Shown in pieces: positions 51,351 to 60,147 of a stretch of 64,000 bases of DNA. The stretch covers positions 180,304 through 244,303 of the forward strand of contig NZ_FNVF01000005.1 in assembly GCF_900107975.1 (NCBI RefSeq), written 5' to 3'. This DNA comes from Paenibacillus sp. UNC499MF (GTDB lineage: Bacteria; Bacillota; Bacilli; Paenibacillales; NBRC-103111). The notes beneath the pieces are model-generated. The model saw nothing but the letters and a program-made list of their open reading frames with translations, made no database searches and was not told the DNA's origin. Made by a program: the position numbers and the translations under genes. The number at the start of each line of letters is the position of its first letter. The stretch's first letter is position 1.

Positions 51351-52349
51351 ATGAAAGCAGTTCTTCTCGAAACATTCGGCGCTCCGGAATCGTTCTCCGT
51401 CGGAGAAATTCCTACCCCCGCCGTCCTTCCCGGACACGTGCTTATCCGCGTTGCAGCCAGCGGCGTGAATCCGATCGACACGCGGATCCGCCAGGGGCTT
51501 ATGCCGCATCTCGCTCCGCATGCTCCGGCAGTCCTGCACGGCGACGTGGCAGGCACCGTCGAAGCCGTGGGCGAAGGCGTGACGAAGTTCCGGCCGGGCG
51601 ACGAAGTGTACGGCTTTGCCGGGGGCTTCAAGGGCTTCGGCGGCGCACTCGCCGAATACATGCTGGCCGATGCGGAGCTCATCGCCCGCAAGCCCGCCTC
51701 GCTCTCGATGAGCGAGGCGGCGGCCCTGCCCGTCGTGGCGCTTACCGCCTGGCAGGGGCTGTTCGACCGGGCGCGGCTTCAGCCCGGCCAGCAGGTGCTT
51801 GTGCATGCCGCCGCAGGCGGGGTCGGCCATGTCGCGGTCCAGCTCGCGAAATGGGCCGGTGCCGATGTCTACGCGACGGCATCCTCCGGCGCGAAGCTGG
51901 ACATCGCTTCGCGGCTGGGCGCGGACGGCGTTATCAACTACCGGACGGAACCGGTAGAGGATTACGTCCGCAGATGCACGGCCGGCGGCCAGGGCTTCGG
52001 CGTCGTGTTCGACACGGTCGGGAAGGATAACCTCGACCGTTCCTTCGCCGCCGCGCGCACGGGCGGCCATGTCGTCGCCATCGCCGCCCGCTCCACGCAT
52101 GATCTCAGCCCGCTTCATGCGAAAGGGTTAACGCTGCACGTGGTGTTCACCGTGCTGCCGCTTCTGACCGGCGTCGGCCGCAAGCATCAGGGCGAGACGC
52201 TGGAGCGTCTTGCACGCCTGGCCGACGAAGGCCATCTGCGCCCGCTGCTGGACGAGCAGCGGTTCACGTTCCGCGACGCGGCGGGAGCTCACCGCCGCCT
52301 GGAGTCGGGCAGCGCGATCGGCAAAGTCGTGCTGACGAACGACCTGTAA
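51351..52349 (+). CDS. Zinc-independent MDR alcohol dehydrogenase/quinone oxidoreductase
   Basis: This 332-residue medium-chain reductase has the GroES-like domain (ETFGAPESFSVGEIPTPAVL, GVNPIDTRIRQG, LHGDVAGTVEAVGEGV) and the NADP-binding Rossmann motif VHAAAGGVGHVAVQLAKWAG. Zinc-binding cysteines are absent, so it belongs to the quinone reductase (Qor/YogA) branch. The ATG at 51351 follows CGGAGGTGCTTCCC; the frame runs further up without a site. It is probably NADPH-dependent and detoxifies quinones or enones. Single gene. Confidence 0.9.
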   Translation: MKAVLLETFGAPESFSVGEIPTPAVLPGHVLIRVAASGVNPIDTRIRQGLMPHLAPHAPAVLHGDVAGTVEAVGEGVTKFRPGDEVYGFAGGFKGFGGALAEYMLADAELIARKPASLSMSEAAALPVVALTAWQGLFDRARLQPGQQVLVHAAAGGVGHVAVQLAKWAGADVYATASSGAKLDIASRLGADGVINYRTEPVEDYVRRCTAGGQGFGVVFDTVGKDNLDRSFAAARTGGHVVAIAARSTHDLSPLHAKGLTLHVVFTVLPLLTGVGRKHQGETLERLARLADEGHLRPLLDEQRFTFRDAAGAHRRLESGSAIGKVVLTNDL

Positions 52350-52648
52350 GGGCGTGAGTGTCCGCGGATACGGAAGGCAGGCTAAGCTGTGGCAGCAGAC
52401 TAGCCTGTGGGCAGCAGACGACCCATGCAGCGGATGTTGCGGTGTTCATGCGCCTCAGTTCTACTACCGATAGTTGGAGACCGGTCAGGGAGCCGACCCG
52501 CGCTTTCAGCTCTTAAGCTTCCAGCGGCTTCGTGACAAGTTCGCCCCGCCGGAAACCCGCGCGGCTGCCGCTAAAATGCTTTTTTCCCTAAACCTTACAA
52601 GCCTCAGGCTTCCCTTCCATAAAGCTAAAAGCACATCCTTGCAAAGAA
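52350..52648. other. Gene-free convergent region
   Basis: Between the quinone reductase and the EamA gene. It holds two short direct repeats (around TGTGGCAGCAGAC and GTGGGCAGCAGAC, 52389-52420) and no ORF with a ribosome site. Confidence 0.4.
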
Positions 52649-52682
52649 AAGAGCCGAAACGCTGACGCGTTCCGGCTCTTTC
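52649..52682. terminator. Bidirectional terminator near the EamA gene end
   Basis: AAGAGCCG-AAACGC pairs with GCGTT-CCGGCTCTTT around TGAC. It lies 40 nt past the EamA stop on the minus strand. Confidence 0.85.
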
Positions 52683-52721
52683 TATGTTTTCCCGCAAGAT
52701 GGGGTCGGCTGCGCCTCCAAA

Positions 52722-53606
52722 TCAAGCCGGCTTAAGCTCCCCTGCTTTTCCCCTCCGCAGGTGAGGATAGGCGATTCCGAAAAGAATAAGCAGGACGCCC
52801 GCCCACTGCATCAATGATACGTTTTCCCGAAGCACCGCCGCCGACAGCACGACGGCTACGGGCAGCTCGGCAGCTCCCAGAATGGAACCCAGACCCGTAC
52901 CCAGCTTCGGCATGCCGTAGTTAAAGCACACGGTCGGAATCACAACTCCGAACAACCCCACGAGCAGCGCATATTTCCAGAGCCCCTCACCGAGCGCGCC
53001 GTTCCATATAAAACTCGGCGTATGATATACGAATACGAGCAGAAGCCCTCCCATATTCATCATCAACGTCCGGTTAATGGCCGGAACTCCCGTGCTCACC
53101 TTGCCGCTGAAATAAATAAAACCGGTATATGTCACGGCGGACAGCAGGCCAAGAACCACTCCCGTTACGGGTAAATCGATGGAGCCGAGGTCGGCCACTC
53201 CGGAGGCCAATCCCGTTCCGATCAGGAGCAGAACGAGGGAGACCGCCTTCGCGCGGCTCGGTCTTTTGCGTTCCAGCACCGCTTCCAGAATGACGCCGAT
53301 CCAGGTGAATTGGAACAGCAGCACGATGGCAATGGAGGCCGGAACCGTCTGCAGGGAATTGTAATATAAAATACCGGTCGAACCGGTTGTCAGCCCCACC
53401 ATAAGCAGCGGAATCCACTGCCCCGGCTTCATCTTATAGCGGGAGAGCGCCAGAACGAGTACAAGCGAGATCAGCGTGCCGAACAAGTTCTGGGCGCCAA
53501 CTACCTCACCCGGCTCGAAACCCGCGTCATACGCGAATTTAACGAACGTAGAGAGCATCCCGTAACTGCATGCTCCCAGGAATACCAGAATAATCGCTTT
53601 CCACAT
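52722..53606 (-). CDS. EamA/DMT-family transporter
   Basis: This 294-residue protein has ten membrane spans in two EamA repeats (KAIILVFLGACSYGMLSTFV at the start; VVLGLLSAVTYTGFIYFSGK opening the second half). The Pro-rich signature GILYYNSLQTVPASIAIVLL is typical. It is probably an exporter of metabolites or amino acids. The ATG follows AGAGGAGCACATC. A basic C-terminal tail (RRGKAGELKPA) follows the last span. Substrate unknown. Confidence 0.9.
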   Translation of the reverse strand: MWKAIILVFLGACSYGMLSTFVKFAYDAGFEPGEVVGAQNLFGTLISLVLVLALSRYKMKPGQWIPLLMVGLTTGSTGILYYNSLQTVPASIAIVLLFQFTWIGVILEAVLERKRPSRAKAVSLVLLLIGTGLASGVADLGSIDLPVTGVVLGLLSAVTYTGFIYFSGKVSTGVPAINRTLMMNMGGLLLVFVYHTPSFIWNGALGEGLWKYALLVGLFGVVIPTVCFNYGMPKLGTGLGSILGAAELPVAVVLSAAVLRENVSLMQWAGVLLILFGIAYPHLRRGKAGELKPA

Positions 53607-53687
53607 GATGTGCTCCTCTTCTCTCTTACCGAACTAACGGCGTGGAACGCTTTATTTCATTAGCATGCCGCAGATTTTCTTTTCATA

Positions 53688-53714
53688 ACAAAAGCACTTC
53701 CGCGCGGAAGTGCT
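53688..53714 (-). terminator. Terminator of the sdhCAB operon
   Basis: AGCACTTCC and GGAAGTGCT form a perfect palindrome around GCGC, followed by TTTTG in the minus direction, about 45 nt past the sdhB stop. A third copy of the half-site follows it. Confidence 0.85.
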
Positions 53715-53758
53715 GCGCGGAAGTGCCGTATTCATTATTCTATGCGGGGCAGGCGTGA

Positions 53759-54529
53759 TTACATGCCCAACCATTTTTTGAACAGACGTTTCGTGGTGTC
53801 CTTGTTCATCTCCGCAATGGAAGTCGTGAGCGGAATGCCTTTCGGACAGGAACGCACACAGTTCTGCGAGTTACCGCAGCCCTCGATGCCTCCGTCTTCC
53901 ATCAGCGTATCGAGACGCTCGTCCTTGTTCATTTCACCCGTAGGGTGGGAGTTGAACAGGCGGACTTGCGAAACCGCGGCAGGACCGATGAAGCTTGTCT
54001 TCTCGTTTACGTTCGGGCAAACTTCGAGACATACGCCGCACGTCATGCACTTGGAAAGCTCGTAAGCCCACTGACGCTTCGATTCCGCCATACGCGGTCC
54101 GGGACCCAGATCGTACGTACCGTCGATCGGAATCCAAGCTTTTACTTTCTTGAGGGCGTTGAACATCCGGGTGCGGTCGATAACCAGGTCTCTTACGACC
54201 GGGAACGTACGCATCGGTTCAACGCGGATAGGCTGCTCCAGTTTGTCGATCAAGGCAGCGCAGGCTTGACGCGCTTTGCCGTTGATAATCATGGAGCAGG
54301 CGCCGCATACTTCCTCGAGACAGTTGGATTCCCAGCAAACCGGAGTCGTTTCGCCGCCGTCCGCTTTTGTCGGATTGCGCTGAACTTCCATCAAAGCGCT
54401 GATCACGTTCATATTCGGACGGTACGGGATTTCAAACTCCTCTTTGTAAGGAGCCGATTCCGGGCTGTCTTGACGGGTGACGATAAACTTGACCGTTTTG
54501 CTTGGTACTGCTGCTTGCGCTTCGGCCAT
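53759..54529 (-). CDS. sdhB: Succinate dehydrogenase iron-sulfur subunit
   Basis: This 256-residue SdhB has the [2Fe-2S] cysteines in CWESNCLEEVCGACSMIING and a later Cys, and the [4Fe-4S]/[3Fe-4S] sets in CMTCGVCLEVCPNV and CGNSQNCVRSCPKGIP. It passes electrons from SdhA to the membrane anchor. ATG at 54529 follows GGGAGGGCATTGATC. It starts 2 nt after sdhA ends. Last gene of the operon. Confidence 0.97.
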   Translation of the reverse strand: MAEAQAAVPSKTVKFIVTRQDSPESAPYKEEFEIPYRPNMNVISALMEVQRNPTKADGGETTPVCWESNCLEEVCGACSMIINGKARQACAALIDKLEQPIRVEPMRTFPVVRDLVIDRTRMFNALKKVKAWIPIDGTYDLGPGPRMAESKRQWAYELSKCMTCGVCLEVCPNVNEKTSFIGPAAVSQVRLFNSHPTGEMNKDERLDTLMEDGGIEGCGNSQNCVRSCPKGIPLTTSIAEMNKDTTKRLFKKWLGM

Positions 54530-54531
54530 GA

Positions 54532-56304
54532 TCAATGCCCTCCCTCTTTCTCTTTCTTCTTCTTGTCCGTAGTGTAATCGCGTTTACGCGGTGCGATAAG
54601 CGATACGTCTACGTCCTCGTATTCGATAACCGGACCTTGAGGCGTCCACTTCGCTTTGGTCGTCTTCAGGAAGTTGTCGTCATCGCGTTCCGGGAACTCC
54701 GGCTTGTAGTGAGCGCCGCGGCTCTCGTTACGCAGAAGAGCGCCCAGCGTCATCGCTTCGGAAAGTTCGAGCATGTTCCAGAGCTGTCTCGTGAAGGCCA
54801 CACCCTGGTTATTCCAGCGTGCAGTATCCGTCATGTTGATATTCTGGAAACGTTCTTTATATTCTTTAATCTTGACGATCGTATCTTCAAGGTTTTTGTT
54901 GTAACGCACGACGGTCATGTTCGAAGTCATCAGCTCGCCGAGCTCTTTGTGGATGACATAAGCATTTTCCTTGCCGTCCATTTTAAGCAGGCTTTCGTAA
55001 CGATCGGTGTGCTTCTGCTTCTCGCGGTCGAACATGGCGGTGGACATATCTTCCACATGCTTGTCGAGACCTTGGATATATTCGATTGCTTTAGGACCTG
55101 CCACCATACCGCCGAAAATAGCGGATACGAGGGAGTTCGCGCCGAGACGGTTCGCCCCGTGAACGGAGTAATCGCACTCGCCTGCCGCGAACAAGCCCGG
55201 AATGTTCGTCATTTGGTTGTAATCGACCCAGATGCCGCCCATCGAATAGTGAACCGCAGGGAAAATCTTCATCGGAAGCTTCCGCGGATCGTCGCCTGTG
55301 AATTTCTCGTAAATTTCGATGATGCCGCCCAGCTTAACGTCCAGTTCTTTCGGATCTTTGTGAGACAGATCCAGGTAAACCATGTTCTCGCCGTTGATGC
55401 CGAGCTTCAGGTCGTTACAAACGTGGAAAATTTCACGGGTCGCGATATCACGCGGTACCAGGTTTCCGTAAGCCGGGTATTTCTCCTCAAGGAAGTACCA
55501 AGGCTTGCCGTCTTTATACGTCCATACGCGTCCGCCTTCACCGCGCGCGGATTCGGACATCAGGCGAAGCTTGTCGTCGCCCGGAATCGCGGTCGGGTGA
55601 ATCTGGATGAACTCGCCGTTCGCGTAGTAAACGCCCTGCTGGTACACGGCGCTTGCCGCCGTACCGGTGTTGATAACGGAGTTCGTTGTTTTGCCGAAAA
55701 TGATGCCGGGACCTCCGGTTGCCATAATAACGGCATCGGAAGAGAAAGTCTGAATTTCCATGTTGCGCAGATCCTGGGCCGCAATTCCGCGGCAGACGCC
55801 GTCGTCATCGATGACCGCGCCGAGGAATTCCCAGTGCTCGAACTTCGTCACGAGTCCCGCTGTTTCGAAACGGCGGACCTGCTCGTCGAGCGCGTAAAGC
55901 AGCTGCTGGCCTGTCGTAGCGCCGGCAAATGCCGTACGGTGGTACTTCGTACCGCCGAAACGGCGGAAATCAAGAAGACCTTCCGGTGTCCGGTTGAACA
56001 TAACGCCCATCCGGTCCATCAAGTGGATAATGCCGGGAGCTGCGTCACACATCGCCTTAACCGGCGGCTGGTTGGCGAGGAAGTCGCCGCCGTATACCGT
56101 ATCGTCAAAGTGCTCCCAAGTGGAGTCGCCTTCACCTTTCGTATTAACCGCACCGTTGATGCCGCCTTGGGCGCACACGGAGTGGGAACGTTTTACAGGA
56201 ACCAGGGAGAAAAGCTGTACGGGCACACCCGCTTCCGCTGCCTTAATGGTTGCCATCAGGCCGGCCAGACCGCCGCCGACGACAATTACTTTTGAATTAG
56301 CCAT
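54532..56304 (-). CDS. sdhA: Succinate dehydrogenase flavoprotein subunit
   Basis: This 590-residue SdhA has the FAD Rossmann motif VIVVGGGLAGLMATIKAAEA, the FAD-attachment region HSVCAQGGINGAVN, the active-site block HPTAIPGDDKLRLMSESARG with Arg nearby, and GECDYSVHGANRLGANSL. It oxidises succinate to fumarate. The 8-bp overlap with sdhC and the 2-nt gap to sdhB show tight coupling. The lysine-rich C-terminus (TTDKKKKEKEGGH) is a variable tail. Start follows GGAGGGGTGACCAGCA. Confidence 0.98.
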   Translation of the reverse strand: MANSKVIVVGGGLAGLMATIKAAEAGVPVQLFSLVPVKRSHSVCAQGGINGAVNTKGEGDSTWEHFDDTVYGGDFLANQPPVKAMCDAAPGIIHLMDRMGVMFNRTPEGLLDFRRFGGTKYHRTAFAGATTGQQLLYALDEQVRRFETAGLVTKFEHWEFLGAVIDDDGVCRGIAAQDLRNMEIQTFSSDAVIMATGGPGIIFGKTTNSVINTGTAASAVYQQGVYYANGEFIQIHPTAIPGDDKLRLMSESARGEGGRVWTYKDGKPWYFLEEKYPAYGNLVPRDIATREIFHVCNDLKLGINGENMVYLDLSHKDPKELDVKLGGIIEIYEKFTGDDPRKLPMKIFPAVHYSMGGIWVDYNQMTNIPGLFAAGECDYSVHGANRLGANSLVSAIFGGMVAGPKAIEYIQGLDKHVEDMSTAMFDREKQKHTDRYESLLKMDGKENAYVIHKELGELMTSNMTVVRYNKNLEDTIVKIKEYKERFQNINMTDTARWNNQGVAFTRQLWNMLELSEAMTLGALLRNESRGAHYKPEFPERDDDNFLKTTKAKWTPQGPVIEYEDVDVSLIAPRKRDYTTDKKKKEKEGGH

Positions 56305-56974
56305 TGCTGGTCACCCCTCCGATCATTCCGCTAACGACAGGAAGCTCCTGAAATTGCGGGTCTTTAAATGCTACGAGAGATGCGATGAACATCACGGACA
56401 TAACAAGGAACAAGCCGATCCAGATATAGGAAGATACGCGTTGGGCGCGCGGGCCCACCGTGATGCCCCAGCTGACGAGGAACGACCACATGCCGTTTGT
56501 AAAATGGAAAGACGCGGCGATAACGCCGATTACGTATATAGTCAGCAAAAGAGGCTGAGATACGATGTCATGCATCGTCTGTCCTAAGCGTTCATGCTCT
56601 ACGTTGCCGATTGCCACTTGAAAACGCGTTTCAAAGAAATGCCATGCCACGAACAGGAAGGTAAGAACCCCCGTGATCCGCTGCCACAAAAACATCTGGT
56701 TGCGGAAATAGCCGTAGCGGCTTACGTTGTTGCGGGCCGTAAACGCCACGTACAGGCCGTAAACGGCGTGGTACAGCAGCGGAATCCAGATCCCGACGAT
56801 CTCGAGCACAAGCACGAGCGGCAGGCTGTTCAGCCAGTTGATTTGATCCACAAACGCTTCAGGTCCCTTAGTTGCTTCAAAGTTGGTAAGCAAATGCTCG
56901 ATCAAGAAGAAACCAACCGGAATAACGCCAAGCAAGGAATGCAGCTTGCGGTTAAAATACGAGTTCTTGCCCAT
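56297..56974 (-). CDS. sdhC: Succinate dehydrogenase cytochrome b558 subunit
   Basis: This 225-residue five-span diheme anchor of the Bacillus type has heme-ligand His in HSLLGVIPVGFFLIEHLLTN, LLYHAVYGLYVAF and FVAWHFFETRFQ, then SFHFTNGMWSFLVSWGITVG. It carries electrons to menaquinone. The ATG at 56974 follows GAGGGGGGAAGCATTACTA. First gene of sdhCAB, and divergent from a LysR gene with 292 nt between. Confidence 0.97.
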   Translation of the reverse strand: MGKNSYFNRKLHSLLGVIPVGFFLIEHLLTNFEATKGPEAFVDQINWLNSLPLVLVLEIVGIWIPLLYHAVYGLYVAFTARNNVSRYGYFRNQMFLWQRITGVLTFLFVAWHFFETRFQVAIGNVEHERLGQTMHDIVSQPLLLTIYVIGVIAASFHFTNGMWSFLVSWGITVGPRAQRVSSYIWIGLFLVMSVMFIASLVAFKDPQFQELPVVSGMIGGVTSNG

Positions 56975-57266
56975 TAGTAATGCTTCCCCCCTCAAATTTT
57001 CGCCTCGACACGATACGTCTCGACAATTCCAGACAAAACCAAATTCCATTGTACTCCCCTGTCCGGGGACCGTCAACCGCCAAAAAAGGCACACTCATCG
57101 CTTTTTCCTGCCTCGGATTAGCGACAATGAGCCGAAATTTTTGTGAACAACTGGTGACATATACATCGTACCTCTTTATCGCTTATAATGGAATTGCTGT
57201 TTTTTTATATTCATTATAATATTTTTGCATAATAAGAAGAATTTAAACCCCAGGGAGGCACGGATC
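56975..57266. promoter_or_regulatory. Divergent promoter region between sdhC and a LysR gene
   Basis: AT-rich near 57175-57240. On the plus strand, TTGCTG near 57193 with TAATAT 17 nt later is a candidate LysR promoter. The sdh promoter on the minus strand could not be fixed. The layout suits a LysR regulator binding here and acting on both units. Confidence 0.4.
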
Positions 57267-58166
57267 ATGGAACATCTCGACGTTTTTGCTGTCGTTGTCG
57301 AACAGGCCAGCTTGAATAAAGCGTCGCAGGTGCTAAATTTGTCGCAGCCTGCCTTATCGCGCAAGATCATGAAGCTGGAGGAGCAGCTCGGCGTCCAGCT
57401 CTTCTCCCGGAAGGGCAAGCGACTCGATTTGACCCGGGCCGGCGAGATCGCATACGAGTATGCTTTGGAGCAGAGGCAGGGCGAACGCCGCTTCATGCAG
57501 ACTCTGTACGAATATAAGACCGCCGGGCGCCATATGAGCCTGACCATCGGAGCGAGTCTGACCACGCTGCAGACCACACTGCCCGAGCTCGTAACGATGT
57601 ACCTCGCGGAATATCCGTCTACGGACATGAAAGCCCTCACCGGCAAGACTCACGAGATCGTCATGATGGTCAAGGAAAAGAAAGTCGACATCGGTCTCGT
57701 CGCCTCTTCTATCGATCAGCCCGGCCTTGCCTGCGAGCCTCTTTTCGACGACCATCTTTGTCTGGTGCTGCCGCAGGGCCATCCTTACCTGGAACGCGAG
57801 GAGCTGTCCATCGCCGATTTGAACGGCCTCTCGATGATCCTCTTCTCCAAAGGCACCTGGTACCGGGTGCTCACCGACGAGCTGTTTCACCGCTTTTTCA
57901 TTTTTCCCGACGTCAAAATGGAAATCGACTCGTTCGAAGCGATCATGCGGCTCGTCGTTACGTGCCAGGCGGCCACGCTGCTGCCGAGGTCGTACCTGCA
58001 CGACCGTTCGTCCGAGCATGACGGGCTCTGCGTCCGTGAACTGCCCGAGCTTATGAAAACGCCGCGGACCACCTCGCTGATTTTCGTGAAGGAAACTCAC
58101 CAGAACGAGGCGGTCGCGCATTTTATCCGCAAGGCCAAAGCGCATTTCGCGGGCTTGAGCCAGTAA
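57267..58166 (+). CDS. LysR-family regulator divergent from sdhCAB
   Basis: This 299-residue LysR protein has a winged helix (MEHLDVFAVVVEQASLNKAS, LNLSQPALSRKIMKLEEQLG) and an effector domain (from about 95, MSLTIGASLTTLQTTLPELV). The ATG at 57267 follows GGGAGGCACGGATC. Divergence from sdhC suggests control of succinate dehydrogenase, as CcpC and CitR do for TCA-cycle genes in Bacillus; the effector is unknown. Confidence 0.9.
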   Translation: MEHLDVFAVVVEQASLNKASQVLNLSQPALSRKIMKLEEQLGVQLFSRKGKRLDLTRAGEIAYEYALEQRQGERRFMQTLYEYKTAGRHMSLTIGASLTTLQTTLPELVTMYLAEYPSTDMKALTGKTHEIVMMVKEKKVDIGLVASSIDQPGLACEPLFDDHLCLVLPQGHPYLEREELSIADLNGLSMILFSKGTWYRVLTDELFHRFFIFPDVKMEIDSFEAIMRLVVTCQAATLLPRSYLHDRSSEHDGLCVRELPELMKTPRTTSLIFVKETHQNEAVAHFIRKAKAHFAGLSQ

Positions 58167-58303
58167 GCCGGGCCCCGGCAAGGGCGGCAGCCGCGCGGGC
58201 GCCTGGAACCCAGATGCGGTCATGCCTGTATGACGGCCAAGCCCTCAGCCTGCGTCTATGCTCCAAGAAGCCGCCGGTAGTGCCTGCACTGCCGGTTGCA
58301 CAG

Positions 58304-58340
58304 AACCTTGCGGCCCTGCACGGCCTGGCGAGGTTTTTTT
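58304..58340 (+). terminator. Terminator after the LysR gene
   Basis: AACCT-TGC-GGCC, loop, GGCC-TGGCG-AGGTT, then seven T. Confidence 0.75.
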
Positions 58341-58417
58341 CGTCAATGCTTTGTTAAACTGTGTTGTTGACTTTTTAATGAAGCAATCGGCAGCATAGTG
58401 GAATTGATTATTTCCGC

Positions 58418-58449
58418 TTGACCCTGACACTAATGTCAGGGCTTATAAT
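58418..58449 (+). promoter_or_regulatory. MerR-type promoter with 20-bp spacer and operator
   Basis: TTGACC (58418-58423) and TATAAT (58444-58449) are separated by 20 bp, too long for SigA alone. The spacer region holds the near-perfect palindrome CCCTGACACTAATGTCAGGG (58422-58441). This is the hallmark of MerR-family control, where the activator twists the DNA. No merR gene is in the window. Confidence 0.75.
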
Positions 58450-58485
58450 ATTTGTATAACCTGCAGAAAGGGAACAAGATAAGTT

Positions 58486-58707
58486 ATGGATATTACTCCC
58501 CAAGAAGAAATCATGATTAAGGCTCTCCGTGAGGCTGCATTACCTCCTTTATTTGTGCTCATACGTGTTAGAAATGATATTTCAAACGATACTGTAAATA
58601 TCGAAGAGAGTCGAAGAGATGACGTCGTAAAAACAATGGAAAAATACATCAGCCCATTATGGAAAGACTATCATGAGGGGAAAAATTCACAAGCCAAAGA
58701 AGAATGA
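58486..58707 (+). CDS. Small hypothetical protein under a MerR-type promoter
   Basis: This 73-residue, mostly helical, acidic protein begins MDITPQEEIMIKALREAALP and has IRVRNDISNDTVNIEESRRD in the middle. AAAGGGAAC lies 13 nt before the ATG, a long spacing. Base composition is more AT-rich than the neighbours, which hints at recent acquisition. It has its own promoter and a terminator overlapping its stop. Family not recognised. Confidence 0.7.
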   Translation: MDITPQEEIMIKALREAALPPLFVLIRVRNDISNDTVNIEESRRDDVVKTMEKYISPLWKDYHEGKNSQAKEE

Positions 58708-58735
58708 ACCACCGAATCGGGCGGTTCATTTTTCT
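58700..58735 (+). terminator. Terminator overlapping the stop of the small MerR-controlled gene
   Basis: AATGAACC-ACCGA, loop, TCGGGC-GGTTCATT, then TTT; the TGA stop is in the 5' arm. Confidence 0.85.
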
Positions 58736-58771
58736 TTGGTAAAAAACACTCGGGATAACAGAGCCTTCGTC

Positions 58772-58805
58772 AAAAAACCGCCCCTGCTGGAAGCAAAGGC
58801 GGTTT
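58772..58805 (-). terminator. Terminator of the ktr/antiporter operon
   Basis: Reading leftwards: AACCGCC, 15-nt loop, GGCGGTT, then TTTT; it lies 40 nt past the antiporter stop. Confidence 0.8.
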
Positions 58806-58845
58806 CGGTCCTCATTGATTTTATCTCCGATAGTCAAGCTTTCCG

Positions 58846-60129
58846 TTATTGCGGTCTCGGCTCCGCGGACGGGACGCTGTCCTTGCCCCCGCTGCCGCCC
58901 TCAGCAGCCTCCTCAAGGCCCAGTTTACGCGCCACAAAGGCCGTGGTGCTTGCCTGGAACAGGATGGTGATCAGCACCGCCATAAACGTAACGGAGGCGA
59001 TCAGATCCGCATGGGCGATGCCAAGCCCCGCCACCATGCCCGAAAGAGCCGCCGGAATAACGCCGGTTTCCCTCACCCAAAACATAAACACAATCTCTCT
59101 CCAGGTCCATTTCGCTTTGCGGTCCGGAAGCGTGCAGACAAGCACGGCCAGCGGACGGGCGATGAACATGAACACGAAAATAATGCCGAGACTCGGCCAC
59201 AAATACTTGAGGAGCAGCGGAAAGTTAACCTGGCTGCCGAGCAGAATGAAAATCAGCATGCGCATCAGAACAGTCACATTTTCCGAGAAATGGTTCATCT
59301 CCTGCTTTTTATCCTCCATATGAAGCTTGAAGACGTCGGAGTTGCCCCAGATGAGCCCGGCCGTGAACGTCGCCATAAAACCGCTGACTCCCAGATGCTC
59401 GCCCGCCAGGTAAGAGCCAAGAGCCGCCGCCAGCATCAGAATGGTCGCGTAATCGCGCAGAAAACCGATTTTGACGTGCGCGGTCAGGAAGGCTCCCGCA
59501 TACCCGATAACGGCGCCGACCGCCAGCCCGCCCAAGGCGGTTTTCACAAACTGCCATATGCCCGAAGCGGCTGATACCTGCTCCGTTCCCAGAAGAACGG
59601 CAATCAGCGAGAAGGTAAGAATGGAGCCCGTCGCGTCATTGAATGCCGACTCGCTCTCCACCGTCTCCCGCACCTTGGTCCGGATTCTCACCTGCTTGAA
59701 CACGGGAATGAGTGTAGCCGGATCGGTGGAAGATATGATGGCGCCGAGCAGGAGCGCGTGCAGCCAGGGCAGGCCGAGAAACCAGTGGGAAGCGGCCGCG
59801 ACCGCCCCGCACGTAAGTATGACCCCTGGGATGCTCAGCAGTGTGACGGAGATCCAGACATGCTTCAGCCCGCTCAGCCGGATATTGCGTCCTCCGTCGA
59901 ACAGAATGAGCGTCGAGCCTATGATCAGAATGAACTGGTTGGTCAGCGAGCTGCTCGGCTCGGCGATCCAGTGAAACGCTTGTCCGAAAATCATTCCCGC
60001 GATCAGAAAAAGAGCCACATCGGGCAGGCGGAGCCACCCCGCCAATTTGCCGAACAGCATGCCCAGAACCACGATCAGGATAAATAAATACAGCTCATAA
60101 TCAATGAGCTGTGTAAAACTATTCTCCAT
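58846..60129 (-). CDS. CPA1-family cation/proton antiporter (NhaP/CvrA type)
   Basis: This 427-residue antiporter has about 12 spans. The ion-exchange motif reads SSTDPATLIPVFKQ and ESAFNDATGSILTF (Asn-Asp pair), as in CPA1 exchangers. The C-terminus has only a short Gly/Ser/Pro tail and no RCK or TrkA-C domain, unlike CvrA and CpaA. It exchanges K+ or Na+ for H+. The ATG at 60129 (AAGGGGCGT upstream) was preferred over the one at 60135. Last gene of an operon with KtrA- and KtrB-type genes, 18 nt after the former. Confidence 0.88.
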   Translation of the reverse strand: MENSFTQLIDYELYLFILIVVLGMLFGKLAGWLRLPDVALFLIAGMIFGQAFHWIAEPSSSLTNQFILIIGSTLILFDGGRNIRLSGLKHVWISVTLLSIPGVILTCGAVAAASHWFLGLPWLHALLLGAIISSTDPATLIPVFKQVRIRTKVRETVESESAFNDATGSILTFSLIAVLLGTEQVSAASGIWQFVKTALGGLAVGAVIGYAGAFLTAHVKIGFLRDYATILMLAAALGSYLAGEHLGVSGFMATFTAGLIWGNSDVFKLHMEDKKQEMNHFSENVTVLMRMLIFILLGSQVNFPLLLKYLWPSLGIIFVFMFIARPLAVLVCTLPDRKAKWTWREIVFMFWVRETGVIPAALSGMVAGLGIAHADLIASVTFMAVLITILFQASTTAFVARKLGLEEAAEGGSGGKDSVPSAEPRPQ

Positions 60130-60147
60130 GCGCATACGCCCCTTTTC

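Noticed and set aside
54535-56295. 586-codon plus-strand ORF opposite sdhA
   Set aside because: Antisense shadow of a certain gene; high GC with biased third positions keeps the opposite frame open.
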